Source: Pseudomonadota bacterium (GTDB lineage Bacteria > Pseudomonadota > Gammaproteobacteria > SURF-13). Taken from it: DNA of 32,146 bases. The first letter of the stretch is position 1, and every line of letters begins with the position of its first letter. Positions 1 to 8,725 of the stretch are shown piece by piece. The stretch is from NCBI GenBank assembly GCA_027624315.1, contig JAQBXX010000017.1:1-32146 (forward strand), written 5' to 3'. Under the pieces are notes generated by a model. The model worked only from the letters and a program-made list of their open reading frames with translations, had not been told where the DNA came from and made no database searches. The position numbers and the translations under genes were made by a program.

Positions 1-105
1 TACCACAATGCGCCCTAACTGGGTGTCCGTTTTATCGGGGTAAGATCAAGCGTAGCGAGGGGGGATTTGCCTCACAGGGGTTTGAGCGCAGCGGATCGAC
101 GCATC

Positions 106-753
106 TTACAATCCGCTCTTCTTCCAGTCGGCCATGAATTGGTCGATCCCTATCGTCGTCAGCGGATGTTTGTACATCTGCTCAAGCACCTTGAACGGCA
201 TGGTCACCACGTCGGCGCCGATGCGTGCGGCTTCGAGCACATGCGTGGGATGGCGCACCGAGGCCACCAGCACTTCGGTGTCCCAGTCATAGTTGCTGTA
301 AATCTCCACGATCTCGGCGATCAGGCTCATGCCGTGTTCGCCCACGTCGTCGATCCGGCCCACGAACGGCGAAATAAAGCTCGCACCGGCCTTGGCCCCG
401 AGTATCGCCTGCGCGGCTGAGAAACACAGCGTGACGTTCACCATTGTGCCCTCGTCCGCAAGCACGCGGCAGGCACGCAGGCCATCGGGGGTGAGCGGCA
501 GTTTGACTGTCACGTTGGCGGCAATCTTGGCGAGCTCGCGGCCCTGCTTCACCATGCCCGCATAGTCCAGCGCGGTGACTTCCGCACTCACCGGCCCGTC
601 CACCATTCCGCAGATCGTGGCGATCTGCTGGTGAAAGCTGATGCCGGTTTCCTTGGCCATCAGCGACGGATTGGTGGTAACACCGTCCGCCATGCCGAGT
701 TCCACCGCTTTACGCACATCATCCAGATTCGCACTGTCGATAAAGAATTTCAT
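106..753 (-). CDS. Transaldolase / fructose-6-phosphate aldolase family protein
   Basis: A 215-residue single-domain (beta/alpha)8 aldolase of the small transaldolase/FSA class, acting in the cytoplasm on sugar phosphates in the non-oxidative pentose phosphate pathway. The protein begins MKFFIDSAN, and the TTNPSLMAK segment (about residues 26-34) and VKLPLT around Lys84 fit the Schiff-base lysine of this family. The length matches the usual 210-220 residues. A longer reading from 804 exists, but the ATG at 753 has an AGGAGG Shine-Dalgarno 5 nt upstream, and family members start here. It is transcribed divergently from icd across a gap of about 120 bp. Transaldolase versus fructose-6-phosphate aldolase activity cannot be settled from sequence alone. 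Confidence 0.9.
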   Translation of the reverse strand: MKFFIDSANLDDVRKAVELGMADGVTTNPSLMAKETGISFHQQIATICGMVDGPVSAEVTALDYAGMVKQGRELAKIAANVTVKLPLTPDGLRACRVLADEGTMVNVTLCFSAAQAILGAKAGASFISPFVGRIDDVGEHGMSLIAEIVEIYSNYDWDTEVLVASVRHPTHVLEAARIGADVVTMPFKVLEQMYKHPLTTIGIDQFMADWKKSGL

Positions 754-873
754 GCCAGCCTCCTGCCCCGCGTGGGGTACGACTTGAAGGTACAACGGAT
801 ACAAATTTTATGCCACTCGTGCCGTTAATGGTAAAATTACGCACTTATTTGATTTTATCGACCCCGGAACGCT

Positions 874-2130
<1,257 letters not shown>

Positions 2131-2159
2131 GCGGCACACGTCGCGAGAAGTATCAAGAC

Positions 2160-2189
2160 AAAATCCGCCGTTTTGCGGCGGTTTCATTT
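2160..2189 (+). terminator. Rho-independent terminator after icd
   Basis: CCGCCG (2165-2170), loop TTTTG, CGGCGG (2176-2181), followed by TTTCATTTC and preceded by an A-rich run. It lies about 30 nt past the icd stop and just before the tRNA promoter, so it separates the two transcription units. Confidence 0.8.
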
Positions 2190-2190
2190 C

Positions 2191-2219
2191 TTGACGCTGC
2201 TTAGCCCGCCCCCTAGAAT
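2191..2219 (+). promoter_or_regulatory. Sigma-70 promoter of the tRNA-Ala/tRNA-Glu unit
   Basis: TTGACG (2191-2196) and TAGAAT (2214-2219) are separated by 17 bp. The predicted start near 2226 is about 8 nt before the tRNA-Ala 5' end. Both boxes are one base from consensus. Confidence 0.75.
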
Positions 2220-2233
2220 AGCGCCTTACTTTC

Positions 2234-2309
<76 letters not shown>

Positions 2310-2343
2310 CGTTGCCACACAGGTTCACGCACACATCACATCC

Positions 2344-2419
2344 GTCCCCATCGTCTAGAGGCCTAGGACACTGCCCTTTCACGGCGGCGACAGGGGTTCG
2401 AATCCCCTTGGGGACGCCA
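2344..2419 (+). tRNA. tRNA-Glu (anticodon TTC)
   Basis: A 76-nt tRNA with GTCCCCA/TGGGGAC acceptor, anticodon stem CTGCC/GGCGG (one T-G wobble) and loop CTTTCAC (anticodon TTC), T-arm GGTTCGAATCC, and encoded GCCA end. It is almost identical in layout to E. coli tRNA-Glu and is probably co-transcribed with the upstream tRNA-Ala. The RAYT region begins downstream, but I saw no duplicated tRNA 3' end that would mark an integrated element. Confidence 0.97.
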
Positions 2420-2641
2420 TTTATTCGGATCATTATGGGTCATTGCAAGACTCGGCCCTGTTCCTTAAATTCGATCGATAGCACCAAGCAGTCGAGCGCG
2501 CGCTCCGTGCACTGCTGGCGCGTTGCGCGCGGGCTGTGCCCTCCTCAGCTTGTGTTACCCAGCTTGAGCCACTAAGGTTAGACTGAGCGAATTGGGGATG
2601 TATTTCCGAACCAACAACGGGGTCACGCAACACGCAACAAC
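2420..2641. other. Non-coding stretch between tRNA-Glu and the RAYT element
   Basis: No convincing gene. It holds a perfect 12-bp palindrome GAGCGCGCGCTC (2494-2505), a GC-rich segment, and a direct repeat CAACAACGGGGTCA at 2612-2625 and 2635-2648 that leads into the inverted repeat flanking the transposase gene. The short reading frames here show no recognisable protein. Confidence 0.6.
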
Positions 2642-2665
2642 GGGGTCAGGCCTTACATTTGATAT
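2642..2665 (+). repeat. Left inverted repeat flanking the RAYT gene
   Basis: The 24-nt unit begins GGGGTCAGGCCTTACATTTG. Its reverse complement, with one mismatch, appears at 3592-3615 and again at 3746-3769, so the transposase gene is bracketed by this sequence in inverted orientation. Such bracketing is expected for REP-type elements mobilised by RAYT proteins. Confidence 0.8.
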
Positions 2666-2716
2666 TTCGGCCAATCTGTTTTAACCTATTTTCATCCCAT
2701 CCTCTGGATGATATGA

Positions 2717-3562
2717 ATGGCAAGACCACTACGCATAGAATTTGCAGGCGCGCTCTACCATGTCACCGCACGCGGCAATGCGCAGGCTGATATCTACGAT
2801 GACGATACTGACCGCCAGCAGTTTTTATCCTTGCTGCAAAATACAGTTGATCGCTTAGACTGGTATTACCATGCCTACTGCCTGATGGACAACCACTACC
2901 ATCTGTTAATTGAAACCAACTCTCCCACCTTGTCCAAGGGGATGAAGTTTCTCAATGGCACCTACACCCAATACTACAACCGGCAACACAAGCGCGTAGG
3001 CCACGTATTTCAGGGCCGTTTCAAAGCCATCCTCGTGCAAAAAGATTCCTACCTGCTCGAATTGGCGCGTTACATCGCCTTGAACCCGGTGCGTGCGCAC
3101 ATGGTGCGCAGCGCCAAAGACTGGCCGTGGAGCAGCTACCGCGCAACGGCCGGATACGAAGAAAATGCCGCCTGCCTCACCACGGACTGGGTACTCGCTG
3201 GCTTTGCCAAAACCAAAAAAATCGCCCAGCAACGCTATCGCGAGTTTGTACAACAAGGCAAAGGCTAGCCCCCACCCTGGCAAAAATTGAAAAACCAGAT
3301 TTATCTCGGTGATGATCAATTTGTGGAAGACATGCAATGCAAGCTTAACCCCGAGCAATCACTCAAAGACATTCCAAAAAAACAAAAGCAAGCCCCGGCT
3401 AAATCTTTGGCTTATTTTGAGAAGCGCTGTCAAAATCGAGACGAAAGCATGGTACAAGCATATTTGAGCGGGCACTACAGCCTTGAACAAGTGGGTAAGC
3501 ATTTTGGGGTAAGCTACGCAACAGTGAGCCGAGCGGTGAAGAAGGCGGAGGGAAGAGAATGA
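2717..3562 (+). pseudogene. REP-associated tyrosine transposase (RAYT), interrupted by one in-frame TAG
   Basis: Y1/HUH-type transposase related to TnpA of IS200/IS605 and thought to act on REP palindromes. The first part, to 3268, has the family N-terminus MARPLRIEFAGALYHVTARG, the metal-binding HUH motif NHYHLL (His60, His62) and the probable nucleophile Tyr119 in ELARYIALNPVRA. At 3266-3268 there is a TAG. The same frame then stays open through PPPWQKLKNQIYLGDDQFVEDMQ (read in two parts) to 3562 and ends in a helix-turn-helix, YSLEQVGKHFGVSYATVSR. Full-length family members carry this C-terminal section, so the gene appears whole except for a single amber codon. It may be a nonsense pseudogene, a functional short transposase plus a separate C-terminal ORF from ATG 3287, or a readthrough gene. 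Confidence 0.85.
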
Positions 3563-3570
3563 TGGGTTTG

Positions 3571-3778
3571 CGAACGGTGCGGGCTTGTGGGATGTCAAAT
3601 GTAAGGCCTGACCCCAGTGTTTTGTTCGGACCCCAGTGTTTTCGTGACCCCAGTGTTTTCGCAGTGTTTTCTCGCAGTGTTTTCTCGTGTTTTCTCGCAG
3701 CAGTGTTTTCTCGCAGTGTTTTCTCGAACGGTGCGGGCTTGTGGGATGTCAAATGTAAGGCCTGACCCCAGTGTTTTG
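3571..3778. repeat. 54-bp direct repeat containing right-hand copies of the RAYT inverted repeat
   Basis: Positions 3571-3624 and 3725-3778 are identical over 54 bp, beginning CGAACGGTGCGGGCTTGTGG. Each contains the 24-nt unit (3592-3615 and 3746-3769) in the orientation opposite to the copy at 2642-2665. The second copy looks like a duplication of the element's right end. Confidence 0.9.
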
Positions 3779-3808
3779 ACCCCAGCAGTGTTTTGACCCC
3801 AGTGTTTT
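3611..3808. repeat. Degenerate GTGTTTT tract, 11 copies
   Basis: Units of the forms ACCCCAGTGTTTT and CAGTGTTTTCTCG recur: eight GTGTTTT cores in about 3617-3726 and three more in 3771-3804. Unit spacing varies (roughly 12-18 bp), so this is not a clean tandem repeat. It looks like reiterated fragments of the right end of the RAYT-associated sequence. Confidence 0.8.
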
Positions 3809-4172
3809 CTTCGTGCTCGTATGAAGATTCCGGCGACACCTCTCACGCTTGCTCCGATTCCCTTATCCCTCCAGGAGAAGGATAAGATGAGGCAGATTTT
3901 CGCGCTCTCTCCCTCACCCTGCCCTCTCCCATAGGGAGAGGGGGGAAACAATATGGCTCTCCCGGAGGGAAGAGCGAAGCGAAGGGTGCAGCGAAGCGAA
4001 GGGTGTAGCGCCTTGTGCGTGGGCTTTTCACCTCCATCCCTACCTTTTGCGCTACGCTTCCAGCTTCGCGCAAAAGCCCAGGGTGTACGTCCGTGTACAC
4101 CCGTTCGGCCGCTTCGCGGCCTCACCCCCCATCAAGGGGGAAGGAGCGCGTAGTGTGTCGCGCCTACCCCGG
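3809..4172. repeat. Gene-free intergenic region with clustered palindromes downstream of cysS
   Basis: No credible gene. Structures in order: CCCTCTCCC-ATA-GGGAGAGGG (3922-3942); direct repeat GCGAAGCGAAGGGTG at 3974-3988 and 3991-4005; CTTTTGCGC (4044-4052) with GCGCAAAAG (4068-4076); GGGTGTAC (4081-4088) with GTACACCC just after; GGCCGC-TTC-GCGGCC (4107-4121); and CCCCC/GGGGG around CATCAA at about 4126-4140. The last ones lie just past the end of cysS on the minus strand and could serve as its terminator, though no U-tract is clear. Confidence 0.75.
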
Positions 4173-5558
4173 CTACTCCCTGCGCCAAGTAGTCCCGGTG
4201 GAGCCGTCTTCCAGAATAATATCGTTCTCGCTCAATAAATCACGGATGCGGTCGGACTCCGCCCAGTTTTTGTTTTTGCGTGCGCTGTTGCGCTCCGCGA
4301 TGAACCGTTCAATATCTTCATTGCCGAGCGCGGCGTGTCCGCGTGAGCCGGTCTGTAAATATATTTCCGCATCGCCCTGCGCCAGACCGAGCACGACGCC
4401 CAGACGGCGCAGCACGCCTGCCAGCCGCGCGGCTTCATCCACATCATGCAGGCGTATCTTGTTGATGTCGCGCGTGAGGTCAAACAACACGGCGAGCGCC
4501 ACCGGCGTATTGAAATCATCATCCATTGCGGCGTGAAAACGCGCCGCATAACCATCGCCGCCGCTGACGCTTACCACGGGCAGCCCGCGCAGCGCGGTGT
4601 AGAGGCGCGTGAGCGCGGCGTGTGCGTTGTCGAGGTTTTCATGCGAGTAGTTGAGCGGCCCGCGGTAATGGCTGGACAGAATAAAATAGCGTATCTCTTC
4701 CGGAGAATATTGTTTCAACACCTCGCGCACGGTGAAGAAATTGCCGAGCGATTTGGACATCTTTTCGTCGTCCACGCGCACGAAGCCGTTGTGCATCCAC
4801 ACATTGACGAATGTGTGGCCGCTTGCGCCTTCCGACTGCGCGATCTCGTTTTCGTGATGCGGAAACATCAGGTCCAGACCGCCGCCGTGGATGTCGAAGT
4901 GACCGCCCAGGCAGTGCATGGACATGGCTGAACACTCGATGTGCCAGCCGGATCGGCCCCGGCCCCAGGGCGACTCCCAGCTCGGCTCACCCGGCTTGGC
5001 CGCCTTCCACAGCACAAAATCCAGCGGATCATGCTTGGCCTCGTCGATCTCCACCCGCGCGCCCGCGCGCAGGTCCTCCAGATGCTTGCCGGAGAGCTGG
5101 CCGTAACCTTTGAAGCGGCTTACGGCGTAATACACATCGCCGTTGTGCGCAGCGTAGGCGTAACCTTTTTTCACCAACGCTTCGATCAGCGCAATAATGC
5201 CGCCGATGTGTTGTGTCGCTCGCGGCTCGGCATCCGGTCGCGCCACGCCCAATTTGTCCGCATCCTCGTTCATCGCCTCAATGAAACGCGTGGTCAACGC
5301 ACCGATCTCTTCGCCGTTTTCCTGCGCACGGCGGATGATCTTGTCGTCGATGTCGGTGATGTTGCGCACGTAGGTCACGTCGTAACCCAGGCTGCGCAGG
5401 TGGCGCACCACCGTGTCGAACACCACCAGCACGCGCGCATGGCCGAGATGGCAATAGTCGTACACCGTCATGCCGCAGACATAGAGGCGCACCTTGCCGG
5501 GCGTGATGGGGACAAACGGCTCTTTGACCCTGGTGAGACTGTTATGAATATGCAGCAT
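4173..5558 (-). CDS. cysS: Cysteinyl-tRNA synthetase
   Basis: Class I aminoacyl-tRNA synthetase that charges tRNA-Cys in the cytoplasm. The 461 residues match E. coli CysS (461). It begins [15 protein letters not shown] as in the family. The HIGH motif is HLGH (37-40) and KMSKS is at 266-270. The zinc ligands Cys28, Cys209, His234 and Glu238 are present, the latter three in WHIECSAM and MFPHHENEI. No clear Shine-Dalgarno precedes the ATG at 5558; the start was chosen by family alignment. It lies downstream of gltX on the same strand, but a palindromic element and about 160 bp separate them, so shared transcription is uncertain. Confidence 0.97.
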   Translation of the reverse strand: MLHIHNSLTRVKEPFVPITPGKVRLYVCGMTVYDYCHLGHARVLVVFDTVVRHLRSLGYDVTYVRNITDIDDKIIRRAQENGEEIGALTTRFIEAMNEDADKLGVARPDAEPRATQHIGGIIALIEALVKKGYAYAAHNGDVYYAVSRFKGYGQLSGKHLEDLRAGARVEIDEAKHDPLDFVLWKAAKPGEPSWESPWGRGRSGWHIECSAMSMHCLGGHFDIHGGGLDLMFPHHENEIAQSEGASGHTFVNVWMHNGFVRVDDEKMSKSLGNFFTVREVLKQYSPEEIRYFILSSHYRGPLNYSHENLDNAHAALTRLYTALRGLPVVSVSGGDGYAARFHAAMDDDFNTPVALAVLFDLTRDINKIRLHDVDEAARLAGVLRRLGVVLGLAQGDAEIYLQTGSRGHAALGNEDIERFIAERNSARKNKNWAESDRIRDLLSENDIILEDGSTGTTWRRE

Positions 5559-5610
5559 AAAACGCAGTCACATGTCTTCGCATCGAGGCCATAATGCTTG
5601 ATTAAAAACT

Positions 5611-5690
5611 TCAACGCAAAGTCGCCAAGACGCAAAGATTTTTATTAACATAAATTTGGTGTTCTCTGCGTCTTGGCGACTTTGCGTTGA
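5611..5690. repeat. Long palindromic element, copy 1 (cysS-gltX gap)
   Basis: Left arm 5611-5634 and right arm 5667-5690 are perfect 24-bp reverse complements, with a 32-nt AT-rich spacer; the left arm begins TCAACGCAAAGTCGCCAAGA. A related copy lies at 26664-26792 between pheS and pheT. The right half and its flank (5650-5698) match that copy over about 50 nt with few differences, so the two share ancestry. Confidence 0.95.
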
Positions 5691-5717
5691 GTATTTGTAG
5701 AGAACAGGCATCCCACC

Positions 5718-7133
5718 CTACCTTTTAATAATCAGTGCCGCTTCAAGACGGTTACGGGCGCGCTCCGCGCCCATCAGCGGCAGCAGGCGCACCATCTCCG
5801 GCCCGTCGAGTTCGCCGGTGAGTGCCGCGCGCAACGGCTGATAGAGCGCCTTGCCGTTTGCGCCCGTAGCGGCTTTCAACGTCTGCGCGAGCGCCTTGAA
5901 ATCCTGCGGATGCTGCTCCAGCGCATGCTGCGCACGTTCAAAAAACGGTCTCCCGGTCTGCTCGATCACGCCGCGCGCGGTGAGGCTCAATTCCAGCGGA
6001 TCGTGGTAAATAATGCGCGCCCACAACAAGGCGTGCGGCGGCAACCCGATGTTGGGGCGCACCGCGTCAATGAAGTCCTGCTGCAGCGGCTCCGGCACCA
6101 GCGCGTGCACCTCCTCACCCATCCAGCGCCAGAGCGCATCAGCGCTCGCATGCGCAATCGCCTCCTGCTGCCAGTGCTGCAACTGTACGGGATCGAAGCG
6201 CACCGGCGAACGTCCCAGTTTATCGGTATGGAACCCCGCCGCCAGCGCATCGAGATCGAGCAAGGCGTCGATGTCATAGTGATGGCCGAGACGCGCGAGA
6301 TAGTTGACAACCGCCGCCGCGAAATAACCCGAATCACGCAACTCACGCACGCTGCGGCTGCCGTGACGCTTGGACAACGGCGCGCTGTCGGCGCCCACGA
6401 TCAGCGACAAATGGCCGTAGTGCGGCACCGCGAGCCGCAGCGCATGCAGCAGCAGGATTTGCCGCGGTGTGTTGGTAAGGTGATCTTCGCCGCGCAGCAC
6501 GTGCGTAACCCCCATCAGGGCATCATCGAGGGCGTTGCTGAAAAAAAACGCCGCCGTACCGTCGGCGCGGCGGATGATGAAGTCGCCGATGTCATTGCTC
6601 GCAAACTGCTGCGGGCCGCGCACCAGATCGTCGAACTCCACCTGCTTGCCGCGCGGCACACGGAAGCGCAGCGTGGGCAGTTCGCCTTGAGCGAGCTTCG
6701 CTCTGATCTGCTCCTGCGTGAGCGCAGCACAGGTGCCCGCATAACGCGGCGGCTGGCCGGCATTGATCTGCGCCTTGCGCGAGAGCGCCAGCTCCTGCGT
6801 GCTGCAAAAGCAGGGGTAGATCAGTCCGTCCGTTTCAAGGCGTTCGAAATACTCCTGATAGATCGCCGTGCGCTCGGATTGCACATAAGGCACGTGCGCA
6901 CCACCCACGCGCGGGCCCTCCTGCCAGTCGAGCCCGAGCCAGCGCAGATCATCTTCAATGGCCTCGGTGTAACGCGTCTCGCAGCGCTCACGGTCGGTAT
7001 CTTCGATGCGCAGCAGAAACACACCGCGCGCATGGCGCGCCAGCAGCGCGCAAAACAGCGCGATGCGCGCATTCCCCATGTGCAGGAATCCACTCGGACT
7101 GGGGGCAAAACGGGTTTTGACGCGAGTTGTCAT
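5718..7133 (-). CDS. gltX: Glutamyl-tRNA synthetase
   Basis: Class I synthetase charging tRNA-Glu; the matching tRNA-Glu is at 2344. From the ATG at 7133 the protein is 471 residues, the same as E. coli GltX, and starts MTTRVKTRFAPSPSG. A longer reading from 7262 adds 43 residues with no family match and was rejected. HIGH appears as HMGN (18-21) and KMSKS as LSKRH (253-257). In the region of the E. coli zinc site, Cys108, Cys110 and Cys135 are present, but the position two past Cys135 is Ala rather than His, so the zinc site may be altered or lost. No strong Shine-Dalgarno is visible. It is divergent from the cyclophilin gene. Confidence 0.96.
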   Translation of the reverse strand: MTTRVKTRFAPSPSGFLHMGNARIALFCALLARHARGVFLLRIEDTDRERCETRYTEAIEDDLRWLGLDWQEGPRVGGAHVPYVQSERTAIYQEYFERLETDGLIYPCFCSTQELALSRKAQINAGQPPRYAGTCAALTQEQIRAKLAQGELPTLRFRVPRGKQVEFDDLVRGPQQFASNDIGDFIIRRADGTAAFFFSNALDDALMGVTHVLRGEDHLTNTPRQILLLHALRLAVPHYGHLSLIVGADSAPLSKRHGSRSVRELRDSGYFAAAVVNYLARLGHHYDIDALLDLDALAAGFHTDKLGRSPVRFDPVQLQHWQQEAIAHASADALWRWMGEEVHALVPEPLQQDFIDAVRPNIGLPPHALLWARIIYHDPLELSLTARGVIEQTGRPFFERAQHALEQHPQDFKALAQTLKAATGANGKALYQPLRAALTGELDGPEMVRLLPLMGAERARNRLEAALIIKR

Positions 7134-7209
7134 TTTGATTCGACATACTAACAAAAATGAAGGACCTTTCCATCTAGGCAGGGACGGATTATTATCGGCC
7201 CATGTTGTG

Positions 7210-7226
7210 CCCGGATCATATCCGGG
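7210..7226. promoter_or_regulatory. Palindrome upstream of the cyclophilin gene
   Basis: CCCGGAT-CAT-ATCCGGG, a 7-bp stem with a 3-nt loop, immediately before the AAAGGAG ribosome-binding site of the downstream gene. It could be an operator or a 5'-UTR hairpin; nothing more can be said. Confidence 0.35.
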
Positions 7227-7249
7227 GCTGGATAAAGGAGTACCCTGCC

Positions 7250-7960
7250 ATGAAATGTTCATTCACTGCACTGGCCCTCGCCGCATTCCTTGCCTCCTCC
7301 GCAATCTATGCCCAAGCCGACGAGGACGCCCGTCCGCTTGTGCGCATCCAGACCAACCAGGGCGACATCCTGATCGAACTCGACCGCGCCAGTGCGCCCA
7401 AGACCGTCGAGAACTTTTTAACCTATGTGCGCGAAGGCACGTATGACGGCACCCTCTTCCATCGCGTGATCGGAGACTTCATGGTCCAGGGCGGCACTTT
7501 CACACCCGCCTTCGAACCGCGTCCCGCACACGATCCGGTGCCGAGCGAGGCGACCAACGGTCTGCTGAACAAGCGCGGCACTATCGCCATGGCGCGCAGC
7601 CAGGACCCCAACTCCGCCACCAACCAGTTTTTCATCAACCTCAACGATAATCTGCACCTCAACCATCATGCGCCCAGGCCGGGCTACTGGGGCTACACCG
7701 TATTCGGCAAGGTGGTGCAAGGCATGGATGTCGTCGAGCGCATCGGCCAGTCCAGCACGGGCGCGGGCGGCCCCTTCGCGCAGGATGTGCCGCAATCACC
7801 CATCGTGATCAGCCAGGCGGCCCTTGCACCAGCGGCGGTGATAACGGCGCAGGCCGACACCGGCGACACTACACCCGCAGCGGGAAAACACAAACGCACG
7901 GCAGGTGCAAAAGCGACAAAGAAGAAAGTAGCCGCCGTCGGCTTGACGCAAACCCCCTGA
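7250..7960 (+). CDS. Periplasmic cyclophilin-type peptidyl-prolyl cis-trans isomerase
   Basis: Assists protein folding by isomerising X-Pro bonds, probably in the periplasm. The start at 7250 has AAAGGAG 9 nt upstream and yields a signal peptide with hydrophobic core FTALALAAFLASSAIYA and likely cleavage after AQA (about residue 23). A cyclophilin domain spans about residues 27-190, with the catalytic FHRV, FMVQGG, IAMARS and TNQFFINL motifs. After it comes a 40-residue Ala/Lys-rich tail (KHKRTAGAKATKKK) not usual in PpiA. The total is 236 residues. An upstream in-frame ATG at 7202 would bury the signal peptide. The gene is followed after about 40 nt by lpxH. Confidence 0.92.
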   Translation: MKCSFTALALAAFLASSAIYAQADEDARPLVRIQTNQGDILIELDRASAPKTVENFLTYVREGTYDGTLFHRVIGDFMVQGGTFTPAFEPRPAHDPVPSEATNGLLNKRGTIAMARSQDPNSATNQFFINLNDNLHLNHHAPRPGYWGYTVFGKVVQGMDVVERIGQSSTGAGGPFAQDVPQSPIVISQAALAPAAVITAQADTGDTTPAAGKHKRTAGAKATKKKVAAVGLTQTP

Positions 7961-7999
7961 AATGCATTTAAACGCGCGACATCATTGCGCAGAATCCTC

Positions 8000-8725
8000 A
8001 TGACGTTATTCATATCCGACCTGCACCTGTGCGAACAACGCCCGGACGCCGCCCAACGCTTCGTCCGGTTTCTGGAACAGGAGGCGCGCGGCGCCGATGC
8101 GCTGTACATCCTCGGTGATCTGTTCGAGGCCTGGCTGGGCGATGACGATACGAGTGATTTTCACCGTGGAATCACCCGCGCCTTGCACGCAAGCGTGCAA
8201 GGCGGCACGCCGGTGTTCGTGATGCACGGCAACCGCGACTTTCTGATCGGCGCGGAGTTCGAGCAACAAAGCGGCTGCCGCCTGCTGCCCGACCCCAGCA
8301 TGATTGACGTGGACGGCGTGCCCGCCCTCATCATGCACGGCGACACCTTGTGCACCGACGACATCGAATACCAGGAGTTCCGCGTCACCGTGCGTGATAC
8401 GGAATGGCAGCGGCAATTTCTGGCCAAGCCGTTGCAGCAACGGCGCGAGATTGCGCGTCACCTGCGCGATGAATCGCAAATCAGGACGCGTGCAAAACCC
8501 GAGCAGATCATGGACGTGAATCAACAGACGGTCGAACGCGTCATGCGCGAGCATCACATCAACCTGCTCATACACGGGCATACCCACCGCCCCGCACTGC
8601 ATGATTTTATGCTCGACGGAAAACCCGCGCGCCGCATCGTGCTCGGCGACTGGTACGAACAGGGCAGCGTGCTCACTCACGACGCGCGCGGTTTCATGCT
8701 CAGCCCATTGCCGTTCCGTCCATGA
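8000..8725 (+). CDS. lpxH: UDP-2,3-diacylglucosamine diphosphatase
   Basis: Peripheral-membrane metallophosphoesterase that hydrolyses UDP-2,3-diacylglucosamine to lipid X in lipid A synthesis. The 241 residues match E. coli LpxH (240). Metal-ligand motifs are DLHL (Asp7, His9), [11 protein letters not shown] (Asp40), [16 protein letters not shown] and HGHTHRPA. The ATG at 8000 starts the family-typical [10 protein letters not shown]; the TTG at 7985 was not used. The gene overlaps prmB in an ATGA arrangement, which suggests translational coupling. Its presence shows the cell makes a Gram-negative outer membrane with lipid A. Confidence 0.96.
   Translation: MTLFISDLHLCEQRPDAAQRFVRFLEQEARGADALYILGDLFEAWLGDDDTSDFHRGITRALHASVQGGTPVFVMHGNRDFLIGAEFEQQSGCRLLPDPSMIDVDGVPALIMHGDTLCTDDIEYQEFRVTVRDTEWQRQFLAKPLQQRREIARHLRDESQIRTRAKPEQIMDVNQQTVERVMREHHINLLIHGHTHRPALHDFMLDGKPARRIVLGDWYEQGSVLTHDARGFMLSPLPFRP

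Noticed and set aside
2344-3562. An integrative element attached to the tRNA-Glu 3' end
   Set aside because: There is no integrase and no repeat of the tRNA end downstream; the RAYT patch is explained by its own inverted repeats.
2420-3562. A toxin-antitoxin or defence system in the accessory patch
   Set aside because: The only protein seen is the RAYT transposase; no nuclease, antitoxin or other effector is present.
3571-3808. CRISPR array
   Set aside because: The units are irregular, spacers are absent or repeated fragments, and no cas gene is nearby.
3595-4125. Long minus-strand frames across the GTGTTTT tract and hairpin region
   Set aside because: Their translations are built from repeated units (KTLREN, KHWG) and palindromes, with no family resemblance or ribosome-binding site.
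5910-7151. A 413-residue plus-strand frame over gltX
   Set aside because: It is antisense to a synthetase with all motifs intact; high GC keeps the opposite strand open.
8006-8680. Minus-strand frame opposite lpxH, and similar long frames opposite icd, pheT and thrS
   Set aside because: Shadows of well-supported genes; they contain no recognisable domain.
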